From Blasia pusilla (taxonomy: Eukaryota; Marchantiophyta; Marchantiopsida; Blasiales): a DNA stretch of 64,000 nucleotides. A program made the translations under genes and the position numbers. The number at the start of each line of letters is the position of its first letter. The first letter of the stretch is position 1. Location of the stretch: positions 17,732,001 through 17,796,000 of the forward strand of contig CM114271.1 in assembly GCA_050084515.1 (NCBI GenBank), written 5' to 3'. The notes under the pieces were generated by a model. The model worked only from the letters and a program-made list of their open reading frames with translations, was not told the origin of the DNA and searched no databases. This document shows positions 23,701-34,300 of this stretch, in pieces.

Positions 23701-26004
23701 CTTCCCGGTACACAATTGAGCAAGCCTTGGATCTTAGCTTTGGCATTTGGCGAAAATGACATGCTGCTAAATGTGATAGTTCATAACAGCAGCTTTAATG
23801 TTTGTTTACTAGCTTCTATTTATCAATATAAAGCTATGTAACACACACGGGGTCAACAATGGGAGTCCTCAGATTTCATGTGCTGTAAGTCATGTTGTAG
23901 TCCAATTACATGGTTTTACTGTGTGGAAAATATAGTACATTCTGTTGCTTTTTGTGTGAAGATTACTTAGCTGCGGGTACTTGGTAGGGTTGGAGGAGGG
24001 TCTAGACTTTCTTTAAGTCTAGGTAGTCACATGGTATTCAGTGCAGACGGGGAGGTCATCCGGTTTTTCGCTGGGAAGTTCGTACGTGCCTCACCGACAG
24101 CAGCAACAGCAACAACAACATCAAGGAAGTGGAGGATCGGTGGGGATTTCATCAGGGTCGATGTCAGGAGCGAATGCTGCAGAGCTTTCACACATGCATG
24201 CTGCAGTGAGCGACAACTTCCCATCATCCCATGGCTTCTCAGCATCTTATCATTCTCAGGTTAATGCACTCCTTAGACAGCAAGGATAGTAGATTGAATG
24301 GTTGTTATAACAGACTTCTAGCTGTCAATTGTGACGGGGCATCAAGAAATTGATGAATAAGTTGGTTCTGAAGATTCATGCTAGCAGGGCTTGTTTGACT
24401 TTGTGAACTGTTAAGCAGGTTCAGGCAGTTGTACCACCAGGTTCTGGGGGCACACAGCCATTGCGGTCAGGGGGATCCTCAGGAGTGGCTGTAAATATGG
24501 GTTCCTATGACCAGATGGTACATCAATATCAGCAGCACCAACAATCACAGCTCAGCAGACTAGGGGGACATCCACAGCCGCTTGCAGCAGTTGGACAGTC
24601 GTCTAGAGATATGGGAGGAAAATCCGTACAAGGAATTCAAGCTGCCCCTGATCGATTTGGACTGCTAGGGTTGTTGAGTGTAATAAGGATGACAGACCCA
24701 GACCTGACTACGCTAGCACTGGGAACAGATCTTACTACTCTAGGACTAAATCTCAACTCCAGAGAGAACTTGTACAAAACTTTTGCGTCTCCATGGGCAG
24801 ATGGGCCTATTAGAGGGGAACCAGAATTCACTCTGCCACAATGTTATCTTGATCAATCTCCCAGGTTGCAGGTATGCTGTTAAAAAATGCTGTCAAAAAT
24901 ATCTGTCTGACTTATACTGAACAGGTGATTTGTCTGGCTCGCTAGTTGTGAACTTGACATAGCAGTTTTGACTCCTACTCTGATTAGACCATGGCAGGGT
25001 AGGAATGAACTGCCTATTCTACTAATGAAATTTAATGAATCTTTTGTTGGTTGGCAGCCGGGCTATTTCGCCAAGTTCCAGCAGGATACCTTGTTCTATA
25101 TATTCTACAGGTGCAACTCATTACTGGACCTAGTACATCTTACCCACAGCCCAATAGGTTTTTGATTGAAGCATTGACTTGCGTCTATTCATGAACAGTG
25201 TGCTGCTTTGCAATTGGAGCACAGCATTTTCACTTCTTCCATCTGGAGACAGCAGGCACATTTATCTGAGTTGAAATAAGGCCCCTGGAGCTTCTGACTG
25301 TCTTGTTTGCCTGGTGGTGGTTTTCATATGCAGCATGCCAAATGATGAGGCTCAACTATATGCTGCTGATGAGTTGTATGTCACAACTTCTGCCCATTGA
25401 CCTCCTCTATTTGGGCATGTATAGTTGGGATTAGAATACATGGTTTCTTTTCTTTCTGTACTGTATTCAGTAAGTCATGCGAGTGGTAGGATTGTGACCA
25501 TGGATTCTGTACCTCTTCGGTAGAAAGAGAGCTTCAGACATGGATGTATTTTCAACTCATGTGGTCTAGTTTCTGAAGTGTGCTTGTGGTTGGACTGGTA
25601 TATCAGGGTGACAAGGGGTTGGTTCTACCACAAAGAGCATCACATGTGGTTCACTCCTGTTCCTAATGTGGAACCTCTAGTCAAGACAAACACGTATGAG
25701 CGTGGTTCCTATTACTATTTTGATCAGAATACCTGGGAAACGGGCCGTAAGGTATGTTGATTGCTTTTGCCGAATAATAACTGAATAGTTGCATCCATGA
25801 AAATGAAGTTAGCTTTTAGTGATGAAATTTGGGCCCTTAATCTTAAATTTAAAACTAGTTAATTAATATTTGTTAGTGCTAGTATTTGTGGATTATTGAT
25901 TGTTCAATACTGACAAGAACTTGTGTGCTGGATGGGGTCAGGAAAACTTTGTCCTTCACTTCGAAATGCTCGAAAAGAGACCGCAATTACCTTCTCAGCA
26001 TTAG
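20784..26004 (+). CDS. NOT2: CCR4-NOT complex subunit 2 (NOT2 / VIP2), one-base frameshift in exon 2
   Basis: NOT2 is a scaffold of the CCR4-NOT deadenylase in cytoplasm and nucleus; plant homologues are known as VIP2. Twelve coding exons fit GT-AG splicing: 20784-20892, 21031-21196, 21388-21862, 22879-23145, 23323-23424, 23619-23707, 24047-24259, 24419-24871, 25058-25110, 25334-25375, 25607-25751, 25942-26004. Start: MLNSSAST, just after the acceptor at 20780. The N-terminal half is Gly/Ser/Asn-rich with conserved islands (DMNDFPQLT, QEFSIQNEDFPALPGFK) and a poly-Gln run (about 24099-24120). The C-terminal NOT box is complete: DRFGLLGLLSVIRMTDPDL, GYFAKF, RGWFYHKEHHMWF, TNTYERGSYYYF, FVLHFEMLEKRP. 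Frames join correctly everywhere except exon 2, where one base is lacking near the G run 21104-21108; allowing for it the product is about 725 residues. All other exons are open, so an assembly error or recent mutation is likelier than an old pseudogene. Confidence 0.93.
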
Positions 26005-28690
26005 CCAGGAAATCATGTTGACTCCACCATTCCCCAATCCATTGTAGAAATGGCGGCCCCATGTCCCATCGATTATCATGTGAAGTGCAATTGCGTTCAT
26101 GATCAATGTTCGATCTCCTCACACCTCAATGAACTTGATTGGCATCCTTCTCCTCTCATGTCTGAGCATTATAAAACGTCTTCTCACACTGTCTAGTCAT
26201 GTGGTCGAGCTAAGGAAGTTCACTGTGAACTCTTACCTCTCTACCCAACTATCCTTGTCCTTGAAGATCAAGGGCTGGCTTCCTTGATGGAAGAGGGTCC
26301 TGGGTTGGGTGTGCGTTGTCCAGTGCAGTGGGGGGTCATAATCGTGATAGTAAACAATTGCGCGATCTGTACATCTGCGCCTGGAGTTTGTCTTGGTCAG
26401 TGGGGCTAAACAGCCAATTCAAGTCTCCAAGCTACTCTCATTATGCGGGGAACGCTTATTTCTACCTATGGTGCATTGTTGGGTATTTTCTAGTTTGATT
26501 GGGCATGGTTGTGACCAAGTCTTGTTCAGTTGTTCTCATGTCAAGATTTGGTTTGGGTATAACTCATGTGGATTTAGTACTGCTATGGCGGCTGTCCAAT
26601 GTATAGCCAGAACATCCAGGTGCATGGCAGTCAATTTTTAGCTCCTTAGTGGCCCATTCCGTGTTCTGTACAGAATGGAAAAGGAAGTTTTGTTCACAAA
26701 GTTCGTCTGCCCATGGTTTTAGGTGGGTAATTGTATGAGTTACTCTCTCCATCAATTGTACATGACCCGACAAGATGTTAGTTGGTTGCTTCTGAAGAAA
26801 TAATAAATGTGGCACCAGTCATTCGTGTCGTAGTGTTATTTAAAAGATTCTCTTCCTGAAAGTACGACCCTTGATCTTATTTTGTGTGGCTGGAGTTTTG
26901 TCTGCTTTTTCCTAGGAACTTTTGTTGTGCAATTAGTCTCTCGTTGAGTTGTCCTGCTTTCCTTACTGAGGTAGGTAGGCAAGATAGCAAATGCATGAAC
27001 ATGGCTTAGGCTCATTTGAGGAAGTCACCAAATGGAAGCTTCTTGCGAACTTGTAAGTATCGACTCCTCCCAATATTCCAATGGGAGTATTGGGAGTTAT
27101 AGGCAATTTTTTTCCGTTGCAGGTCACCGGTTTCTGTGCCTACAGTGCATATTCCCTGTTGCCCTGATCTGGATGCCTATGGGTGAAATTTTCTTCAAGT
27201 AAGCAAGATTATTTAAGTTCTGATCTCAAAGTTTGAGTAGAGATGCAGAAATCTTTTTTTGGCCTACCTCCTACTCAATTGTAAAGGAGGCGAAGTTTCC
27301 TGTAGTCCCAGGAGGATCAAAGGCTAGGGGTAGGTTGCTGTTGGAGGACATTAAATCCACTTCAAGGCAACGTCTCCAGCTTATGTGAAGACTCCATCTC
27401 GTATGATAAATAAATGGTTCTATCGATTGAAGAGTTTAGTGTTTATTCCCTCGTCCAGGAGTTCAGTGTTCGAGTTTCATGTTATGGCAAATGCGGTATG
27501 AAATTTGTCCGCTATCCAAGTTGTGGCAGACGATGTTACCATTTGAATTTTCGTGCTCACAGTAAGTGTAGTGGTTAATGCTGCCCAGAATGTGAAGTCT
27601 TCTCTACTTGCCTGTCGCAGGTGGGAATTGCTACTAGCCATCCCCAACTCCAACCTCGCGGAATGATGAAGGCTTGGCCCCACTGGCCAGACAAGATAGT
27701 GCTGGGACTTAATTTAAGTCCGACTACGTGTGTTGTGTGCAATTGATAGCGACGAATGGCGTGTTCTTCAATCATGCATGGCAATTCTGCAGAAGGGCTT
27801 CTTACAAATTTCGGTTGATTGGAATGAGGAATCGATTCACCTGCCTCGGAGCACGGATGTTGCTGGGCTCATGGTTGGCTATATCCCTGGGGAGGCGCAT
27901 ACATCTACCCTAGTATTTGAAGCGAGAAACACACAAAGATGTGCACTTACTCTCCATTAAAACGCAGATGATATCTAACCTCTAGTACTCGCCTTTCACC
28001 TATTGTCCTAAGAGCATTCCTCAAACGGGTGCATGGTCCATGTCCTGTCCTCCCCAACCCTGTATTGACAAGTGCTTTGCGGTAATTACGTCCATAATCG
28101 CATCCAAGTCTTTCCTTGCCTTCCCAATCGCAGTGTGTCTTCACACGTCTTCATAATTAATATTTTTGTGCAACAAAGAAAACTCCCGATCGTTCGCACT
28201 GTTCCCCTACATAGCTAGCGGCGGTCACCGGTAGAGATCTCTCGAAAGAAAAGCATATCATGAAGGGTATTGATATTCGATTCCAAGTGACCTTGGAAAT
28301 CCTGAGTCCAAACATGAAAAGCGATATATATATATATATATCCTCATCGGAAACGGTGTCTCATTCTTGGGACCGCAGGATCTCTGGAACTAGGAGTTTC
28401 ACCGAACTGTTCCATCGTACGAGCTGGGATGATGGAAGCTGCTTCCGTTTTCAGAGAGGACGGGGAAAAGTGGCATTCGATCTGAATGATTCATTGCTTT
28501 GTCTTCTTGCTGTGCTTTCATGATGGATCTTGGAACCCCACACTCCTCATTTCACGCCGTTTGACGTCGGCACTTTCCATGAAGTACTTGCGCGCATAAT
28601 TCCTCTTCACGAAGCCGAAATATTTATTCGTTATTCGTCTTAACTAGAAAGGAAAGAAAGGAATCGCGTTATTATGTGGGTAAGTTTGTA
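26005..28690. other. NOT2 3' flank and intergenic DNA
   Basis: The 3' UTR of NOT2 must lie at the start, but no poly(A) signal stands out. A short inverted repeat (ctcccaata/tattgggag, 27067-27096) is visible. 27730-27960 is open on the + strand and reads coding-like, with no recognised domain or splice partner. A (TA)n run lies at 28324-28341. Confidence 0.45.
28324..28341. repeat. (TA)n microsatellite
   Basis: Uninterrupted alternation of A and T of about 18 bases. Confidence 0.9.
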
Positions 28691-29797
28691 CGGGAGAAGC
28701 CAAAGGGGTTATTATATAGATAACTAGTATAATACTTGGGGTGAAAATCACCCCTCATAGCACGGATTTGTCAATTTAAATTTATTGCCGGAGCACACCA
28801 CAAAGCATACTCCTTAGAAGAAGGGTCCTCAAATAATAAACCAGTCCTCTTTTAATTATATCGATAGGTGTACGGAAGGTTTCACTAATTACGGTAGGTG
28901 TATGGAAGACTTCACTAATTACGATGCCCGTATTATGCATGAAAATTATTAAAAAACAATTTATTTCAAAATTTAAATATAATTTCCATTTTATTAACTT
29001 TGAAAAGAGTAATACCACCCCACTCTCCTAAGTAATTACATTCTCCAATTCAAATTTCAATAGTATTCCACTCCCCTAAGAATTCCACTCCTCCATAAAA
29101 GTTTGGAAAGCCATAGATAGTGTGGTCTTGTGTTTAAGACCATACTAGTAAGGTGCTCGTGCATGATATGGGAAAATAAAAAAGTGTTTGAAGAGGTAGT
29201 GTATAGCCCGTGAAGGGAAGAGATTAATGATGTTTCATATAAATTCAAATGTTTTTCTTGCTGCCATGTTGCCACGTGTCAAGCATAGAGGTGTTTGAGA
29301 ATCAAGAAAGCACTCTCCCATAATAATATAGATTGCCTAGGTACTTCGCCCTAAGCGATTCGGCGGGGTTGGGAGAGGGACAAGATTGACGGGTGGATAT
29401 CGGGAGGTGTTAACGCAAACGAATATCAAGAGCGTCATGGAAGGAAAGAATAGGCGAAGAACGGACGGAATGAGGTTTAGGCTGATGAAACGGAATGTGG
29501 TGAGACGGACGGGAGAGGGTGTGTCTGATCGATAGAATGGAATGTGATGAGGACGGAATAGGGAGGGGTTGGATTCGGGTTGATTGAGGTTAGGGTAAGT
29601 GCGCCGTGCTCTCGCATGTGAAGGGTCTCTCTTCGCTCTCTGTCTTTAGTCTCTCCCGTCCTGCCCTTCGTCTCTTTGGCCTTGTGTTCTCTCTCATCTC
29701 TCCCGCCTCTCACTTGTCTCTCAGGCCTTGCGTTTTCTCTCATCTCTCTTGTTTTCGAGTGCTGGTGTTTTCGCCTCTCCCACTTTTGCTCTTTTGC
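28691..29797. other. Intergenic DNA with small repeats
   Basis: AT-rich to 29350, then a G/A-rich followed by a C/T-rich stretch (29390-29800) with many ctctc motifs. 28866-28922 holds two adjacent copies of a unit of about 30 bp (aggtgtacggaag / aggtgtatggaag, both ending cactaattacg). No gene is supported. Confidence 0.5.
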
Positions 29798-29915
29798 TCA
29801 TCTTTGAGTGCTCCCTCATGTCCCACTTTCGTTGTGTCGTCTCTGAGCGATCCCTCCTCTCCCGCTTTCACTCTTTGGTCTCCGAGCGCTCCCTCATGAC
29901 CCACTTTCGCTCTTC
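29798..29915 (+). repeat. 39-bp imperfect tandem repeat, three units
   Basis: Three consecutive 39-bp units share gag(t/c)g(c/a)tccctc at 29806, 29845 and 29884. A diverged fourth unit lies about 49 bp upstream (29757). The period is a multiple of three, and the array is open on the + strand as a 13-residue repeat (ERSLL.HF.S-like). I see no gene context, so this may be chance or a decayed repeat protein. Confidence 0.75.
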
Positions 29916-31900
29916 CTTGACAGGTTCTCTGCACATTCGAATTTTTTTTCTATTGCACTTTTGGTTGTTTGATCTTATACGAGAGGTATTGCGTAAAATC
30001 AACTAGGGTTTGTTAACATTATAAAATAGTGAAAGCATCTTTTTGCAATGTGTTGTGTATGGTGTGATTTGTATTGGGTACAACGTGGTTTTCTCAACAG
30101 AAGCAAGATTCGTGGGAAATCACGTTTGGTTTGACTCCTCTTTCTAGAAAAAGGATTAATTGGGTTTCTTATAGTCGGTAATGGGGGAGATAAGAGGACA
30201 ACTAATAGGATTCATGACTTCAAGAATCTTATGAAAGCATCACAACAAAATATGATATCAAAATTAGTATTCACAATCGGATTAAAGAGGAGGGTAAATG
30301 CTACCAATAATGTAGACGATAGGAACTTAATCCCTTGGGTGATTGGGATCACTCCTAAAATCATTTACCTTATAAAAAAAACTCATGTCGATGAAAAGGT
30401 GCATGTGGAGAAGGATCCATATTTGGATATGTCCAAAGTTACCAGCTTCTTAGCCATTCTCAAGATATTAGAGCTCGCGAGTGGAATCCACAATATAATT
30501 TTGTAAGGATATGGTCAACTCGGTGTATTGAGTTGAAGTCCCTTTAATTAAAAGTGGGATAGGATTGAGATTGAAATCACACGTTTGTATGTCTCAATTT
30601 TGCGATTTGGCTCACACATCTTTGTTGAAAGGACGAGGTGTATGCACAATGTACCTAAACCCTTTTTGCCCTCCTCCAATTAATAACAAGAGATTAAAAA
30701 AGGAGAATGATATATATTTGAAAGAGTATATTTTTTTGGGTCCCCAATTTTGTTTGTTAAAATGTTTTAGGATTTATATGATATATGATGGATCTTAGAT
30801 ATGTGTTGATGATAACCGATGTATGTTGGTTGGCAATGCACATTTGCACGACATACCCTTCTATGCATGTTTTTTTACCAAAATCTTTACCACTTAATAG
30901 AGAAATTTGGGGAGTTGATAGTAACAAACATTTTTGAAAATTATTTTCAGATTTCATTCTACTTATGGCAATTTAGAGTAGTAGAGAACTCTAACTACCA
31001 CATATGAGACCTACTGGTCTTAAATTGGAAAAGAATTTAGACGCATAATTGATATAGGCACTTGTTTTTACCTTATGAAAAAACATATATCTTCTTGACA
31101 TAATCTCTGACAACTTCACCAATTTTTATGCCCTTTAACGAAAATTGCATGAAACACTTAATTTTTTAGATGCTTTTTTATTAGTATCCCCAACAAGTAT
31201 CCAAGTTGCATGTGGTTTTCTTGAGCAAATACTCGTGTAAAACTTAAATAATAAAGTAAGAACACCTTCCACATTCTTTCACATATTCAGATGGCTTAAA
31301 TGTCTCATCTAATAAATTAGGGAAAATTTTTTTTCGTAAGGAAATAAAATGAAAACTTCACCACTCACGGCCACTATCAACTTTAGAAATTACTTTATTC
31401 ATCAATGTCTAATTGGTCTAGCAATAGTTAAAATCATAGGTAAGTAAAACAATTGTGGTCAAGAATTACCATATGAACTTTAACTGTTGGCACAAAGCCA
31501 TATGATTTGTATCATATTGTTGTAAGACGAAAAATAATAAAGAATTCCTCTTTTCCTTAAGGGTTAAAAAGGAAAGTCACTAATGATGTGGGAAGTACAA
31601 TTAGAACTTGGAGAGGGAGAAAGCAAAAAATTTAATTATTTGGACGAGTGGAGAATTTTGAAAGTGGGAATAGAGTTTTCTTTAATGTTTCCTCAATAAG
31701 GGATTTAATTGTTTTATAATTGAATAAGATTAGTATACATGAAAGACCCGCCCAAATAATTTAAAAACTAGATGGCAAACTATGTCAATAAGAAATAATA
31801 AAATTATTTACTTTGAACTAGTTTAAAAATATCCAAAATAAAATCTGACATTCATAGATTTGAGAAAATAGGCACTTATCACACAAAGTTTTCCATTCTC
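29916..31900. other. AT-rich intergenic DNA
   Basis: A/T-rich with homopolymer runs. The open stretch 30231-30506 (+) shows no recognisable domain. No RNA gene or element border was found. Confidence 0.5.
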
Positions 31901-32560
31901 TACTCGTATATAGATTCATGTGTATTATTTCCTTTGGATATGGTGTGTGGCATATCATGGGGCCTATAATGTGGAAGTGTTTGTCACGATGTCCCACTTG
32001 GGGGTCATTTTACCGACTATCCGGGGTTTTAGGTTTCCCCAGACCCCTCTCTCTGGGGACTCGTGGGATCCCAAACAGGTAACTTTTGAGCTACCCCGTT
32101 TTGACGCTCCCAGAGGGTATTTTCCCAAGTACCCTCATGGAATTAAGGCTGTCGCAGGTGAAAAATTGGTTTAAAGCAGGATGCTTTAAAGCTTCCGCCC
32201 CGTCCTCTTCCGGAAGTAGCCAGATGGCTTTCGGGGCCTACGATTCCGGATAACCGATAAAATGACATCCCCTATTATTTCCAAGTGCAGGGGAACCACG
32301 TCTAACTCATGATGGATAATTTCGGAATTCACTATTGCTGACCAGTAGCCCTAATGCGAAGCCCCAATCTCAAGTATGGAAGGTAGATCTTGATGAAGAG
32401 GAAGGGGGGAATTCCTTCATTCTTCGTCGTCAGTCAGTGACAACTTCTTCGAGTGGAGAAGCAATTACACATTTTTTTTTTTCAAGCACGAGAGGGAAAA
32501 CTCGGAAGGCAGCGAAGGCAATGCTCATGGCGCGTGAGACGAATGAGTGAGTCGTTTGTT
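31901..32560 (+). other. Coding-like island of unknown origin
   Basis: A patch of higher GC in an AT-rich desert. The + frame 31920-32174 contains the phrase SWDPKQVTFELPRFDAPRGY and ends in a stop; another + piece follows at 32335-32550 (acidic DLDEEEGG, then a Ser/Arg-rich part). The composition change and Pro/aromatic-rich reading suggest an old transposon or gene fragment. I do not recognise the family. Confidence 0.3.
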
Positions 32561-33292
32561 ACCTCATAGATGACCCATAACGTTTACCCCAGAAGCCCAC
32601 TTCGGCACATTCGACATATTCAGCGTATGTCGAGCATATACATGTGAGGCATTGAAACATTTTCTCTGTTTCATGTCCTATGATTTCTATAATGTATCAT
32701 CCCTCGAAAAGAGAAATATTTTTTACACAAATATCCTCAAAATATTATTCCATATGATTTCATACAAGCGTCTTCTAGTTAAAATCAATGGAGGAATGAG
32801 GTAGCGCGACTTGAGTTTGATGTAGAGATTTTTTCATTGAGATGCTAAAATAACATATAGAAGAGAATGGTTTCCAATTCCATTTGAGTGTACTCTTTCT
32901 TTCTCATTAAGAATTCATCTAGATGACATTCCATCATGTAGAAGCATTAGTATTGTTATTGGAATCAAAGTGGCTGTTGGGGCCATTTATATGATGGTCC
33001 ATTCACATCTTACCAAGCACTATTGTTCATGCTATATTTAAATTAAACAATTGATCCCATAAAATGGGTCATTATTCATGATCTTAATTTGTTACCATTT
33101 GTTTTTTTGTTGTATTTGTAGCCTCATGTGAACCTGTTTTGAGATGCCTTGCACTTGGAAGAAATGCAATTAGAGATGAAAATGGGTCCGATATTATTTG
33201 AGACTAGCATAATATACCTATGCTATGCACGGGTAAAAATCACCGCGAGGGGAACACATCAATTAAGTCCACGACCTCGTAGTCTAAACTAG
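32561..33292. other. AT-rich intergenic DNA
   Basis: No supported feature. Confidence 0.5.
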
Positions 33293-33430
33293 TCTATTAA
33301 ATATTGTGGAGGACAAAAAATACAAAAGATTTTTTCAAACCCCGTCCACATATGTTAATTTCAGTCTTCTATTAAATACCATGTTGGGCAGAAAGTACAA
33401 AAGATGTTTTCAAACCCCATCCTCATAGAT
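33293..33430 (+). repeat. Tandem duplication of a 75-bp unit
   Basis: Copies begin tctattaaat at 33293 and 33368 and share acaaaagat and tttcaaacccc at matching offsets. They are diverged at many positions. AT-rich context. Confidence 0.7.
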
Positions 33431-33589
33431 CCGTAATAAGAGCATTTAAAAAAACAAGTTGTGTGTTAGACCATTTTACTTTCGGTCGCTTAGTATCCAC
33501 AAGACGCTAGTAAGAAAAAATGAAGGGAAGCCTACTATACCATGAGCCCCAGCTAGACCTATTTCAGGCCACAGAGAGATTATTAATTG

Positions 33590-34300
33590 CGCTAGTCCGA
33601 TTAATTGAGAGTTGTCATCCGTTCGCCACACGCCAAGCGAAGCAGTGTGCGTCTCCTCTCCTCCTATGCGCTATGCGCTCGAGGCGCATTCTCTCTCATG
33701 CTCCCTGGCGTCCAAGATCTTGAGCTCTCTGCGGTTTTCGCTGTGGCTGTCTGGTGGTGAGATCCGAGCTCTGGAGCGCGCGCGTCTGCTGCTGCGAGCG
33801 TTCTCTGCGGGCGGGCTGGCTGCGACGAAGACGTATTGCGATGGCGACAAGGAGGAGCGGAGGCCCGCGCCGGGGCTTGGCGCTGCTATGACGCGATTCG
33901 CCTGCGGTTTATGGAATCCGCAGTCGCGCACTCAGCCGCTCTTTTCGTCGTCTTCAGTCAGTCGTTCGGATTTCGTCGCCGCTTTTGGTACCGGAGTACG
34001 GTGCATGTAAGTGTCGACCTTTCCGTGCGAGCGCGCTCGCTCGCTTCGTTGAGACGACGCTCGATTCGTTCCCGGTTGTCGCTCTTCCGTATTTTGCTTC
34101 CCGGCTTCAGGTTCTCTCACTTCATTAGACATCTTCGCTCCCCTCTCTTGCAAATCTGGCCGCTGGCGGGACGTAGATGCTTCGGTTGCGTGATGCGCTT
34201 TGACAGGATACGCCGAAGAAATCGCCGGGTCCGCTGCGCATACGCGACGTAGACTTCGTGGTCCGGTTACATTTGACACGCTTCTCTAGTCTGTAGAATA
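33590..34300 (+). other. GC-rich, CpG-rich island with an orphan first-exon-like ORF
   Basis: A sharp GC-rich island resembling the leader regions of the three real genes. From ATG 33666 the + frame stays open to a strong splice donor (GTAAGT, 34007-34012), giving a Ser/Ala/Arg-rich, low-acidity N-terminus of about 113 codons, the style of an organelle-targeted first exon. No continuing exon is seen in the AT-rich DNA to 35.5 kb. It could be the orphaned 5' end of a gene, a non-coding transcript promoter, or chance. Confidence 0.35.
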
